From the NCBI GenBank assembly GCA_965207025.1, contig OZ242258.1:4367291-4431290 (forward strand): DNA of 64,000 nucleotides, written 5' to 3'. Within the stretch, counting starts at the first letter, position 1. Every line of letters begins with the position of its first letter. This document shows positions 7,433 to 15,909 of the stretch, in pieces. The notes beneath the pieces were generated by a model. It saw only the letters and a program-made list of their open reading frames with translations. It ran no database searches and was not told the DNA's origin. The DNA comes from Bin87 sp034423595. Its GTDB lineage: Bacteria; Chloroflexota; Dehalococcoidia; Lucifugimonadales; UBA3495. The position numbers were made by a program, and so were the translations under genes.

Positions 7433-7461
7433 TGGCTCGGTATAATGTGCGGGATGCGGAA

Positions 7462-7938
7462 ATGGGGAACGGACTGGAAATAACCATCATCAGTGTGCTG
7501 GGCGGCATCATAGTAGCCTTGGCTATCCTCGGGGGGACCGGGTTCTTTTGGCTGGCCAACCGGATCTACCGTCTCACGGAGTCCAACGCCGAATCTCATA
7601 AAGAACTCAGCGAGCAAAACGCGGTCACCCACAAAGAACTCAGTGAGCGAATCGCCGCTAGCCACAAAGAACTCAGTGAGCAAATCGCCGCTAGCCGTAA
7701 AGAACTCAGCGAGAAAATCGACCGGGCAGTTGGCGAATTGCGCGAAGATATGACACAGCAAATGGCTCAAATAAAAGCTGAAATTATCAACGCACTGGTG
7801 CATCATACCCATCCAGAACCCGGCGGGCCCCCGGTTTTTACTGCTCCGCCACCGGTTGTGCAGCCGGAGCCACCTGCCCAGAATGGCGCTCCCGGTCCGG
7901 CATCCGCCCAACCGGAATCCGCTCCGGCTGATGATTAA
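7462..7938 (+). CDS. Membrane-anchored coiled-coil protein with 11-residue repeats and a proline-rich tail
   Basis: A 158-residue protein that I do not recognise. It has an N-terminal transmembrane helix (residues ~6-30, ITIISVLGGIIVALAIL), then four near-identical hendecads, KELSEQNAVTH, KELSERIAASH, KELSEQIAASR and KELSEKIDRA, followed by more predicted coiled coil (VGELREDMTQQMAQIKAEII) and a Pro/Glu/Ala-rich C-terminal tail. The repeat pattern resembles small coiled-coil proteins with alternating KELSE units that are often hypothetical. The ATG at 7462 is chosen; an in-frame TTG at 7432 falls on the candidate -10 box. It is transcribed away from the SDR and towards the VOC gene, whose stop lies 3 bp past its own. 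Confidence 0.65.
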   Translation: MGNGLEITIISVLGGIIVALAILGGTGFFWLANRIYRLTESNAESHKELSEQNAVTHKELSERIAASHKELSEQIAASRKELSEKIDRAVGELREDMTQQMAQIKAEIINALVHHTHPEPGGPPVFTAPPPVVQPEPPAQNGAPGPASAQPESAPADD

Positions 7939-7941
7939 CCA

Positions 7942-8319
7942 CTACGCCGCGTTGTTGTCGTCCATGAACATGCCGACGACGTTGCCCTCAGTGTCGCGGA
8001 AGTTGGCGAAGTGTCCCACGCCGGGGATGGCCGTGCGCGGTGTTACGATTTCGCAGCCGGCTTCGGTTACTTTAGCAACGTAGACGTCCAGGTCGTCCAC
8101 GTTGATTACTACCAGGGTTCCGCCGAAGTTGACCGCCGCACCGCGCGAGATCAATGCGCCGCCGATGCCGTAGGGTTCATCGTCGCCGCCGGTGTTTTGC
8201 AGGTAGTATTCCTCCGGCCCGTCCCACTTGCTGGACTGCCAGCCGAACACGTCTGCGTAGAACTTGTTGGCACGCTCGGCGTCGTCAAAGGGCAGTTCAA
8301 AATGCACTACTTTGGGCAT
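7942..8319 (-). CDS. VOC family (glyoxalase/bleomycin-resistance fold) protein
   Basis: A 125-residue protein, MPKVVHFELP at the start, with the typical DAERANKFYADVFGW helix-strand unit and the C-terminal VGHFANFRDTEGNVVGMF strand pair. Members are metal-dependent lyases, isomerases, dioxygenases or binding proteins; H7 and a glutamate-poor second half make it hard to say if a metal site is complete. The ATG at 8319 has CGGAGT in front and fits the family; an upstream in-frame ATG (8343) lacks a good site. It converges with the coiled-coil gene. The function cannot be narrowed further. Confidence 0.82.
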   Translation of the reverse strand: MPKVVHFELPFDDAERANKFYADVFGWQSSKWDGPEEYYLQNTGGDDEPYGIGGALISRGAAVNFGGTLVVINVDDLDVYVAKVTEAGCEIVTPRTAIPGVGHFANFRDTEGNVVGMFMDDNNAA

Positions 8320-8355
8320 CGTTACTCCGAATTGCTTTGGCATTATGGCGATTCA

Positions 8356-8386
8356 CGTAGGGGCGGGTTTCAAACCCGCCCCTACG
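8356..8386. repeat. Perfect 15-bp palindrome (dispersed repeat / possible terminator)
   Basis: CGTAGGGGCGGGTTT at 8356-8370 and its exact complement at 8372-8386 are separated by one base. This GTAGGGGCGGGTTT-type hairpin is a frequent intergenic repeat in Chloroflexota and other genomes. It sits past the stop codon of the GMC gene and in front of the VOC gene, where it could separate the two transcripts. Confidence 0.65.
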
Positions 8387-8405
8387 CCGTCATATAGAGT
8401 TTCGC

Positions 8406-10000
8406 TCAGGCGATGGCCGCAGAACCCTCGCCCTTCAGGTAATCGGCGGTGCGCAGCGCCAGTGCCTGTATGGTGGTGGTCGGGTTGATGCAGGCGCCGG
8501 TGGTGAAGATGCTGCCGTCGATGATGAACAGGTTGGGCACGTCGTGGGCGCGGCCCCAGCGGTCCACCACCGAGCGGTCGGGGTCGGTTCCCATGCGGGC
8601 GGTGCCCAGCAGGTGCCAGCCGGCGTTGCGCCGGAGGCGGGAGGAGATCACTCGCTTGGCTCCGGCGGCCTCCAGCACTTCGGTGGCGCGGGCGATGCCG
8701 TGGTCAAGGATGGCCCAGGTGTTGTCGCTGACGTGTAGTCAATCTTGGGCGCGGGGATGCCGTCGCCGTCGGTGAGGGTTGGGTCCAGGGTGACGCGGTT
8801 GTGTTCCTCGGGCAGGTCTTCGGTCATGATGACAATGCCCATCTGGTGGCGGAACCGCTCGGCGAAGTCCCGATGGTGTCCCTCGCCCCATTGGACCTGC
8901 TGGCCGACCAAGCCGCCGAGGGCGAGCTGCAAGGGCGCGCCGCCCACGTTGGAAATCTGCATGTCGTAGCCGCGCACGAAGCCTCGGCGCAAGTCGGTCT
9001 CGTAGAACTCCTGGCTGAGCATGGAAGAACCGCGCGGGCCGTCGTCGGGTCCCAGGTCTTCGTCGAACAGGCCGAGCACGTAGCCGCAGGGATGGTGCAT
9101 CAGGTTGCGTCCCACCTGGCCGCTGCTGTTGGCGAGGCCGTTGGGGAACAGGGCCGACTTGGAGTTGAGCAGCAGGCGGGAGGTTCCGATGCCATTGCAG
9201 GCCAGCACCACCACCTTGGCATACTGCGCCTGGAGGTTGCCGTTGTGGTCGTAGTAGGCCGCGCCGGTGGCCCGTCCCGTCTCGTCAACCAGGATCTCGC
9301 GGACGCGGGCGTGGGTGATAAGGCGGGCGCCCTGCTTGAGCGCGCCGGGCCAGAAGATGATGTCGCTGCTGGACGGCGAGCGCAGGTACTCGCCCACGTC
9401 GGCCGGCCGGCCGTCGTACTGCGTGGATGCCACTGCGTTGTCCGACGACCACCAGTGCCAGCCCAGCTTGTTGAAGGCGCGGGCCAGCATCTCGCCGCCC
9501 GGTCCGATGGGCAGCGGCGGCGTGGGACGGGCCGGCTTGGGCGGGTAGGCGGTGTCGCCCTGCAACCCGCTGACGCCGTGGGCGCGGTCGTTCTGGTCGT
9601 AGTAGGGTTCCAGCTCGAAGTAGTCCATGGGCCAGTCGTCGGCGACGCCATCCAGGGACTTGAGGCGGAAGTCCGACGGATGGAATCGGGGGAAGTGGGA
9701 ACCCCAGTGGATGGTGCTGCCGCCCACGGCGTTGTACATGTACGGCGCGATGGGCGTGTCGTCCTCGTTGACCGGATAGTCCTCCGGCAGGCCGCGGAAG
9801 TTGGGGTTGGGATGGAAGTCGGTCTGCCAGTGCAGTTGCGCCTGGGGTTCGCTGACCGGGAAGGCGTTGAGCGGCACCCAGCCGCCCTGCTCCAGGCACA
9901 CCACCTTGACGCCGGCCTGAGTCAGGCTCCAGGTGAAGGCTCCGCCGGAAGCGCCGGCCCCGATGACGAGGACGTCGGCGATGTCGTGTTTGCTGCCCAT
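8406..10000 (-). pseudogene. GMC family FAD-dependent oxidoreductase, broken by a -1 frameshift
   Basis: The N-terminal part (10000 to ~8735) has the Rossmann FAD motif VLVIGAGASGGAFTWSL at residues ~10-26 followed by LEQGG, and substrate-domain sequence such as NAVGGSTIHWGSHFPRF. The C-terminal part (8678-8406) lies in another frame and has the GMC signature GWHLLGTARMGTDP, NLFIIDGSIF and GACINPTTTI, with the catalytic His and the Asn of the His/Asn pair. In the correct protein TAC-ACn-GTC would join the two frames, so one base is missing near 8733-8736. AGGAGC precedes the start. Joined length would be about 530 residues, normal for the family. Because both halves are otherwise intact, either a recent mutation or an assembly error is possible. 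Members oxidise alcohols or sugars; substrate unknown. Confidence 0.85.
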
Positions 10001-10086
10001 GAATGATTGCTCCTGTACGTGGAGGAAGGTTGCGGCGCATTATAACGTCGTCTTCGGCAAATCACGCAATTCATAATCCCAAACCG

Positions 10087-10806
10087 TCAGTGTTTCCCGT
10101 GCCCATAGCCCAAATGTAACGCTTGTACGCCTGGCCTGGTGTGTATGCAATGGCTAGCGTCGGTGGGGGGCATGAAATCGCGCAGTTGCAGCTTCAAGTC
10201 GGGAAAAGCTTGCGGACTGATGCTGCCATCGGCAGGAACGGTGTGGATGGCGGTGTACGCGCCGTCCACCGGGTCGGTGTGGACAATGACCTCGCGGGTG
10301 CGCAGGTTGGCAACCCACAGCTCGGGGATACTGGCGGCGGCATAGCGGGCGGCTTTGGGACCCAGGTCAAACTCCAGGGAAGTATCGGCCACTTCAATCA
10401 GCAACAGCACATCGTCCGACGTGGCAGATTCGGTATAGTAATTATCGCGGAAGCGCAGCAGGGATAAGTCGGGTTCCGGAGCGGTGTAGTCGTTCAGCCG
10501 GATGGAGCCTTGTACGTGTACCAATACCCGGCCCACCAGAGCGGGGGCCAGCAGCATATTCAGCCAGTCGGTGCAAAAGAGATGTGGGTCGCCCATGGCG
10601 GCCATGCGAAATATCTCCCCGTCCAGCAGCTCGATGTGTTCGTCTTCGTGGAGGATGCCGGCGACCTCCATGGCGACGCACTCGTCCACGGTGAAGAGAC
10701 GGCGTATGCAATGAGGCGGCACGTCGGGCGTTGCGGCCCGGACAGCAGTCGAAGATGCGGGCGGCGGTGCGGGCGCCGGCTCAGTTGGAGCGCTTGCGGT
10801 GGTCAT
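10087..10806 (-). CDS. Uma2 family protein (PD-(D/E)XK nuclease fold), first of a tandem pair
   Basis: A 239-residue protein of the Uma2/DUF820 family. The fold's acidic triad is visible: PDLSLLR (Asp), LLIEVADTSLEFD (Glu) and the GPKAARYAAASIPELWV helix with Lys. A Pro/Ala-rich N-terminal stretch precedes the domain. Uma2 proteins have a restriction-endonuclease-like fold and are often present in large numbers in Chloroflexota and Cyanobacteria; the role is unknown. The start at 10806 with AAGG ahead is preferred over a longer start at 10896 that would overlap the upstream Uma2 gene. It lies 19 bp after that gene and is probably co-transcribed. Confidence 0.8.
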   Translation of the reverse strand: MTTASAPTEPAPAPPPASSTAVRAATPDVPPHCIRRLFTVDECVAMEVAGILHEDEHIELLDGEIFRMAAMGDPHLFCTDWLNMLLAPALVGRVLVHVQGSIRLNDYTAPEPDLSLLRFRDNYYTESATSDDVLLLIEVADTSLEFDLGPKAARYAAASIPELWVANLRTREVIVHTDPVDGAYTAIHTVPADGSISPQAFPDLKLQLRDFMPPTDASHCIHTRPGVQALHLGYGHGKH

Positions 10807-10825
10807 GGTGTTGCCTTGGCCATGT

Positions 10826-11557
10826 CTATTGCCCCCGTTCTGCTTCCAGTTGGCGAATACGCTCCAGGGCGGCGTCCCGTTCTGCCTGCGCCACACCCAA
10901 CGCAGCCTCCAATTCTTCGGGGTCCATCAGAAACTCGTCCGTTTTGGGATCGTAAAAACGCAGTTTGCCTTGGTCCCAGCACAGGTATAGATCAAGCGGT
11001 TCGCAATAGCCCGACAGCATCCCGAACATCTTGCCGGGCCGGTCGTTGGCCAGCGGTATGGGTTCATAGCGACCATCCACCAGCCGGTCGCCGGCCAGCG
11101 GGGCGTCGTGATACCGGCCGCCGGAATAATCGAACCGCCAGTATTCGCTGACGCCATAGCGGGCGTAGCCTTCGCGTTTGACGGTGTAGTCGCGGCGTCC
11201 AGTATGTTCTGACGCCACTTCCAGCACGAAGTCCGGTGATTTTCCCACATCGTCGATTTCGTAACCGTTGTTCTCCTCGATGGCGTCGGGATCGACACCG
11301 AACGCGACGACCAGATCCGGCTCCAGCCAACCGGAACGTATGTGGCTTCTCTCAAAGCAGAGATAGCCTTCCCCACTGACCAGAACATCAGGACGATGAG
11401 CAAAGTGTCGATAGACGGTATTGCCTATGGCAGCCCTATGGTAATTGTTGTACTGCCTCATATCGCGCTTTTTGGGCGGGTCGGGCAACGGCGGTTTGCG
11501 CCGGGCTGGCCCGCCCGTCTCAGGCTGAACGATGGCGCTGTTGCGAGTAATCATCAT
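10826..11557 (-). CDS. Uma2 family protein with C-terminal coiled coil
   Basis: A 243-residue Uma2/DUF820 protein: EPDLVVAFG (Asp), DFVLEVASEHTGRRD (Glu), and VKREGYARYGVSEYWRFD (Lys helix and core strand) mark the nuclease-fold site. The last 40 residues (DPEELEAALGVAQAERDAALERI...) are a predicted coiled coil, a common C-terminal extension in this family. Start: two neighbouring ATG codons at 11557 and 11554 with GAGAGG just upstream; either may be used. It is the first gene of a tandem Uma2 pair. The two proteins are clearly divergent, so this is not a recent duplication. Confidence 0.82.
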   Translation of the reverse strand: MMITRNSAIVQPETGGPARRKPPLPDPPKKRDMRQYNNYHRAAIGNTVYRHFAHRPDVLVSGEGYLCFERSHIRSGWLEPDLVVAFGVDPDAIEENNGYEIDDVGKSPDFVLEVASEHTGRRDYTVKREGYARYGVSEYWRFDYSGGRYHDAPLAGDRLVDGRYEPIPLANDRPGKMFGMLSGYCEPLDLYLCWDQGKLRFYDPKTDEFLMDPEELEAALGVAQAERDAALERIRQLEAERGQ

Positions 11558-11597
11558 TAGCCTCTCAATTGCAACGCGATTGCCGTTTTACCCCGCC

Positions 11598-12797
11598 CTA
11601 CTTCCGCTCGAACACTGCCGCCACGCCCTGGCCGCCGCCGACGCACATGGTTTCGAGGCCCCATTGGGCGTCCTGGCGTTCCATCTCGTGCAGCATGGTG
11701 GTGAGGATGCGGGCGCCGGTGGCCGCGATGGGATGGCCCAGGGAGATGCCGGAGCCGTTGACGTTCAGGTTGTCCTCGTGGGGCAGTTGCCACTCGCGCA
11801 GCACGGCCAGCACCTGGGCGGCGAAGGCTTCGTTCAGCTCGATCAGGTCCATGTCGCCGAGGGTCATGCCGATCTTGTCCATCACCTTGTTGACGGCCGG
11901 CACGGGGCCGATGCCCATGGTGGCGGGATGGCAACCGGTAACGGCCCAACCGCGCAGGAAGGCCATCGGTTCAAGGCCCAGCTCTTCCAGCTTGTCCTCG
12001 GCAACTACTAAACACACCGAGGCGGCGTCGTTCTGGCTGCTGGCGTTGCCGGCGGTGACCACGCCGTCGCGCATGACGGGGCGCAGGCGGCCCAGCACTT
12101 CCATGGTGGTGTCGGCGCGCGGGCCTTCGTCGGCGTCGAAGATCTTGGGGTCGCCGCGACGCTGGGGGATGCTCACGGGGATGATCTCGTCGGCGAACTT
12201 GCCGGAGTCGCGGGCGGCCACGGCGCGCTGGTGGCTGCGCAGGGCGTACTCGTCCTGCTCCTCGCGGGGGATTTCGTACTCGCGGGCCAGGTTCTCGGCA
12301 GTCTCTACCATGCCGCCGGGGATGGGACCGAAGCGTTCGTCGGGGGCGATGGTGACGCGAGCGCGAGCCAGACGGTCGTGGAAGGTGACGGAGCCGAAGC
12401 GGGCGCCCCAGCGGGACTCGTTGCTGTAGAACTCGGCGCTGCTCATGCTCTCCGCGCCGCCGGCGATGACCACGTCGGCGTTGTCGGTCTGGACGAGCAT
12501 GGAGGCATTGAGGATGGCCTGGAGGCCCGAGGAGCAGCGGCGATCCAACTGGTAGCCGGGCACCTCGATGGGCAGCCCCGCCTTGAGGCCGGCCAGCCGT
12601 CCGATGGCAGGGTTCTCACCCGACGGGTACCCGTGGCCCAGGATCACGTCGTCCACCCGGGCGGGGTCAACGCCGCTGCGTTCCAGGGCGGCCTGGATGA
12701 CGGTGGACGCCAGCTCGGCGGCCGGCACGTCGCGCAATGCGCCGCCGAAATTCCCGACGGCGGTGCGGACCGGCGCAACTATGGCTACTCCTCGCAT
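11598..12797 (-). CDS. Thiolase (acetyl-CoA C-acyltransferase)
   Basis: A 399-residue thiolase. It has the nucleophilic Cys88 in LDRRCSSGLQA, the NEAFAAQ motif, His355 in GISLGHPIAATGA and Cys385 in CVGGGQG, so all catalytic residues are present. Thiolases cleave 3-ketoacyl-CoA with CoA in beta-oxidation or condense two acetyl-CoA; which direction is used cannot be told from this gene alone because no other fatty acid genes are near. The start at 12797 (MRGVAIVAPVRT) has AAGGAG ahead and the canonical family N-terminus; a longer in-frame start at 12905 does not. Cytoplasmic. Confidence 0.95.
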   Translation of the reverse strand: MRGVAIVAPVRTAVGNFGGALRDVPAAELASTVIQAALERSGVDPARVDDVILGHGYPSGENPAIGRLAGLKAGLPIEVPGYQLDRRCSSGLQAILNASMLVQTDNADVVIAGGAESMSSAEFYSNESRWGARFGSVTFHDRLARARVTIAPDERFGPIPGGMVETAENLAREYEIPREEQDEYALRSHQRAVAARDSGKFADEIIPVSIPQRRGDPKIFDADEGPRADTTMEVLGRLRPVMRDGVVTAGNASSQNDAASVCLVVAEDKLEELGLEPMAFLRGWAVTGCHPATMGIGPVPAVNKVMDKIGMTLGDMDLIELNEAFAAQVLAVLREWQLPHEDNLNVNGSGISLGHPIAATGARILTTMLHEMERQDAQWGLETMCVGGGQGVAAVFERK

Positions 12798-12996
12798 AAT
12801 GACACTCCTTGTCCGTCCGCCGGACGCGGACGCTTGATGCAACAGAAAATTGTGGCGGTATGATACCCGCTGCCCGTCGCGGTGTAAAACGGAGCGGGCC
12901 GGCATGAGACGAAATCTGCCGTCCGCTATTTGCTACAATTAGCGTTGGAAAACTTCTTTGCCCAGAGCAGTGACTTTGCGGGAGGAGAAGCCGACG

Positions 12997-13230
12997 ATGC
13001 AAAAGGCGTTGCATATTAGAACGACGGTGTTGCCTGGCGGCAAGGTGGAGTTTACCAGCCCAGAGTTAGAGGCAGGGCAGACGGTTGACGTGGTGGTGTT
13101 GCACGACTCCGCCACGAAGGGCCGTTCCATCATGGAAATTCTCAACAGCGGACCGGAGCGCCGCCTGTTCCAGACGGCCGAGGAAGTGAGGGCGTACCTG
13201 GCGGAAGAGAGAGATTCGTGGGACCGCTGA
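12997..13230 (+). CDS. Small antitoxin-like protein preceding a PIN gene
   Basis: A 77-residue protein, beginning MQKALHIRTTVLPGGKVEF, which resembles the beta-strand-rich N-terminal dimerisation/DNA-binding half of small VapB-like or DUF-type antitoxins, followed by an acidic helix (TAEEVRAYLAEERDSWDR) that could plug the toxin. GGAGGAGAAG lies before the ATG at 12997; an earlier in-frame ATG at 12958 has no site. Its end overlaps the GTG start of the PIN gene by 13 bp. The antitoxin call is based on this gene order and size. Confidence 0.68.
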   Translation: MQKALHIRTTVLPGGKVEFTSPELEAGQTVDVVVLHDSATKGRSIMEILNSGPERRLFQTAEEVRAYLAEERDSWDR

Positions 13231-13664
13231 ACCTTCCCCTCGCTGGCCTGGTTTATATTGACGCCAGCAGCCTCATCTACAGCGTGGAGCGGGTGGAACC
13301 GTATCGAACCCTGCTGGAACCGATGTGGCAGGAAGCTCAGGACGGCAATCTCACCATCGTAAGCAGCCCTGTCCTTGTGATCGAGGCGTTGGTAAAACCA
13401 CTTCGGGAAGGCAACGAGGAGATCGAAATGCAATACCGTGAGCTGTTCTCGTCCAATGCGGTGAGGTTGCTTGACGCCTCTTACCAAGTGTTTGAGGATG
13501 CAGCCCGGCTGCGCGCCTCGACCGGATTGAAGACGCCCGACGCCCTCCACGCAGCAACGGCTCTTCGGGCCGGCTGCGCGCTCTTCATCACCAACGACAC
13601 TGACTTTCGCCGTGTCGAGGGACTTCCCGTAGTGGTTCTGAGCGACCTGCTTAGAGCGACGTAG
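13218..13664 (+). CDS. PIN-domain ribonuclease, VapC-like toxin
   Basis: A 148-residue PIN protein with the acidic site residues D15 (LVYIDASSLIYS), E56 (VLVIEALV), D109 (TPDALHAATA) and D127 (TNDTDFRRV). The strand-helix order and the C-terminal GLPVVVLSDLL strand match VapC proteins. GTG start at 13218, inside the end of the preceding small gene. It lies just upstream of the tRNA-Ala that marks the junction with the mobile element, so it is the last chromosomal gene before the element. Confidence 0.85.
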   Translation: MGPLNLPLAGLVYIDASSLIYSVERVEPYRTLLEPMWQEAQDGNLTIVSSPVLVIEALVKPLREGNEEIEMQYRELFSSNAVRLLDASYQVFEDAARLRASTGLKTPDALHAATALRAGCALFITNDTDFRRVEGLPVVVLSDLLRAT

Positions 13665-13728
13665 GGGAGGGGCACGGCGGATTCCGGGCGCCCCTGTGCT
13701 ACAATCGAAAGTGGCAACGCGCCAGTAT

Positions 13729-13803
13729 GGGGGCTTAGCTCAGTGGGAGAGCACCTGCTTTGCAAGCAGGGGGTCAGGGGTTCGAATCCCCTAGCCTCCA
13801 CCA
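13729..13803 (+). tRNA. tRNA-Ala (anticodon TGC), CCA encoded
   Basis: A full cloverleaf can be folded: acceptor GGGGGCT/AGCCTCC with one G-U pair, D arm GCTC...GAGC, anticodon stem CCTGC/GCAGG with loop TTTGCAA (anticodon at 13761-13763), five-base variable region, and T arm AGGGG-TTCGAAT-CCCCT. The discriminator is A at 13800, and CCA follows in the genome. A TACAAT box lies at 13700-13705. The 3' end lies 28 bp from the stop codon of a serine recombinase, which suggests that it is the chromosomal attachment site. Confidence 0.97.
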
Positions 13804-13831
13804 CCTAATCCAATACTGCGAACACCGCCGT

Positions 13832-15475
13832 TCAAGGCGATTTCGGCGGTATCGGCTCCCCAGATGGGACTGTCCTCCGGCGTGGGAATGGTGATTCCGA
13901 TTCCTCAAACGACAACAAATCCTCGGTAGCTATGCCAAGGGTGATGTTCACGTTGTTGTCGCCGTCGATGACCACCTGATCAACGAGCAACTGTATGACC
14001 TCGCGGCGTTTCTCGTCGGGGAGGCCGTCCAGGCTTTGGCTGAACCGCTGCGACCACTGGATCAGGTTCTCCATGACCAGGCGTTTCTCGGAAGCCATGG
14101 TCTCCCTGGCGCGGAGGTCGTGCAGGCTGGCCCGGGCGGCCTCCAGCCGCTCGGTGATGAACCGCCGCTGCTGGTCCAGCTGTTCCTCGGTGATCTTCCC
14201 CGACACGAACAGCCGGATGGCCCGCTCCTCCTCCACCTGGATCTTTCGGAGGTCGCGCTCGGCTCCGGCGATCCGTTCCACCAAGCCGCCGTCAACCTCC
14301 GCGTCCATTGACTCGATGCCCGCCGCTATGAGCTCGGGATTCCGGACCATGTTCCTGACCTGGCTCCAAACCAGACCCTCCAGCCGTTCGGCGCGGATGG
14401 ACGCCGGCTTGCGGCAGCCGAGCCGGTCGTTCAGCATTCCGTAGCATTGGTAGTGGCGCTGGGGGGTTACCCGGTCCCGGGCGACGGGCTTCCCGTCCCG
14501 CTTCGTGTAGGTGCGGTACGAGGACCTACAGGCGAACAACCGGTTGCACTCGGCGCAGGTGACCAGGTGCTGGAGCAGGTAGAAGGCCTTGGTGTTGCGC
14601 TTGGAGCGCTGCTTGCGCTGTTTCTTCAGAGCCTGGGCCCGGTGCCAGGTTTCCCCGTCCACCAGGGGCGGGAAGGGAATCTTGATCCACTCCTCCCTGG
14701 GCCTGGGGTAGACCATCTCGCCGCCTTCGGTGACCACCCAACGGGCCCGGCCGTAGTGCCAGGTACCCTTGTAGACCTCCCGGCGCAGGATGTCGCTGAC
14801 GTAGGCCTTGTGCCAGCGGGAGCCGGGGTTCCTGAGGGGGGCGTCTTCGGCCGTGAGCCGCCGGATGATGTCCAACCCCGAGGCGCCCTCGTGGACGTAC
14901 ATTTGGAAGATGCTGCGGACGACCTCGGCCTCGGGTTCGTAAATCTCCGGTCTACCGTCGTCGCCGGTGCGGTAGCCGTAGGGCGGGGCGCCGGCGGGCA
15001 TGCGTCCCTGCTTGGCCGAGCCGCGCTTGCCCATGGTGGAGCGCTCCCGGAAGTTGTCCAGTTCCAGCTTGCCGATGGCGGCCATGAGTCCGAAGGTCTT
15101 CATGTCGATGGGGTCCATGACGGCTTCCAGCCGGATCTGGTGGGCCTCGATGACCTCCATCAGGGCGGCGGCAGGGAACATGCCCCGGCTGAGGCGGTCG
15201 GACTTCCAGCAGACGATGGTGTCGAACCGTTCCCGCTTGGCGTCCTCCAGCATCCGCTGGAACTCGGGGCGCTTCTTGGACCAGCCCCTACCCACCTCCT
15301 GGTATCGGGCGGTGATGGTCAGCCCCTTTTGCTGGCAGTAGGCCTCCATATCGGCCACCTGCTCGGAGATGGAGGTCTTGTCGTCCTCGGCCTGGCTCTT
15401 GTCCGAAACGCGGGCGTAGATGGCCGCCCGCTGGCCGGCGGTTCGGTTCTGCGCCCTGGCTCTGGTTCTCGCCAT
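13832..15475 (-). CDS. Large serine recombinase (integrase of the element)
   Basis: A 547-residue recombinase. Resolvase catalytic domain at residues ~15-165 with nucleophile Ser24 (YARVSDKSQ), CWKSDRLSRG and the conserved long helix E; recombinase domain at ~170-280 (GAPPYGYR, VVRSIFQMYV, RWHKAYVSDILRREVYKG); a zinc ribbon at ~310-370 (CAEC ... YQCYGM...GCR); then a coiled coil (~390-480, RIAGAERDLRKIQVEEERAI). This order is that of large serine integrases, which insert circular elements at att sites and excise them with a directionality factor. AGGAGG precedes the ATG. It points to and ends 28 bp from the tRNA-Ala, which fits att overlap with the tRNA 3' end; this is less usual for serine than for tyrosine recombinases. 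All motifs are intact. Confidence 0.93.
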   Translation of the reverse strand: MARTRARAQNRTAGQRAAIYARVSDKSQAEDDKTSISEQVADMEAYCQQKGLTITARYQEVGRGWSKKRPEFQRMLEDAKRERFDTIVCWKSDRLSRGMFPAAALMEVIEAHQIRLEAVMDPIDMKTFGLMAAIGKLELDNFRERSTMGKRGSAKQGRMPAGAPPYGYRTGDDGRPEIYEPEAEVVRSIFQMYVHEGASGLDIIRRLTAEDAPLRNPGSRWHKAYVSDILRREVYKGTWHYGRARWVVTEGGEMVYPRPREEWIKIPFPPLVDGETWHRAQALKKQRKQRSKRNTKAFYLLQHLVTCAECNRLFACRSSYRTYTKRDGKPVARDRVTPQRHYQCYGMLNDRLGCRKPASIRAERLEGLVWSQVRNMVRNPELIAAGIESMDAEVDGGLVERIAGAERDLRKIQVEEERAIRLFVSGKITEEQLDQQRRFITERLEAARASLHDLRARETMASEKRLVMENLIQWSQRFSQSLDGLPDEKRREVIQLLVDQVVIDGDNNVNITLGIATEDLLSFEESESPFPRRRTVPSGEPIPPKSP

Positions 15476-15502
15476 GTTTGCCTCCTGCTGATTACTTCCA
15501 TA

Positions 15503-15534
15503 ACAAAAAGACCCGCCTCCTGTCGAGAGCGGGC
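15503..15534 (-). terminator. Possible rho-independent terminator upstream of the recombinase
   Basis: On the minus strand CCCGCT and AGGCGGG can pair around a ~9-nt loop and are followed by TCTTTTT. It lies between the small gene at 15.7 kb and the recombinase start, so it could limit read-through into the recombinase. Confidence 0.4.
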
Positions 15535-15690
15535 CTGCGGGTAGTACAATGCCACCGCATCACCTGCTTCTCTCAGGTGGCGCCGGGCCCGGGGTGTTTG
15601 CAGCACCGCCGGGCCAACCGTTGCTCAGGATGATACCAAGTAGGGGCGGCGGCGTCAAAGAATGTCATAATAGGGAAGAGCCGAACTGGG

Positions 15691-15846
15691 TCATTCTGCT
15701 CCGCCGCCGCCAACGGCCAGCTCGTGTTCCTGCCTGCTTTCGCCACGGGCGGGCTGTCCATCGGTGGCGTGTTCCAGCAGGAGGCAGTAAAGACGGCGCA
15801 GACGGTCCCTGGCGTCGGGGCCGGGGTTGAAGTCGATGGTGACCAC
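15691..15846 (-). CDS. Small uncharacterised protein upstream of the recombinase (tentative)
   Basis: A 51-residue frame, beginning at GTG 15846 with VTIDFNPGPDARDRLRRLY, followed by LLLEHATDG and an acidic/Gly-rich end. The amphipathic DRLRRLYCLLLEH helix and the position just before the recombinase are reasons to keep it; the reading frame extends upstream without an ATG, and the ribosome binding site is poor. It could be a small accessory factor of the recombinase, but this rests on position only. It may also be a chance frame. Confidence 0.35.
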   Translation of the reverse strand: MVTIDFNPGPDARDRLRRLYCLLLEHATDGQPARGESRQEHELAVGGGGAE

Positions 15847-15909
15847 GCCTAACTCATGGGCGCACCCGCCCCGTGTCTTCGGTGTCGCAGGTTTCCTGGG
15901 TTCTCTCAA

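Noticed and set aside
7403..7446. TTGACA at 7403 paired with TATAAT at 7441
   Set aside because: Spacing of 32 bp is too long; the closer GATAAT at 7427 with 18-bp spacing was used instead.
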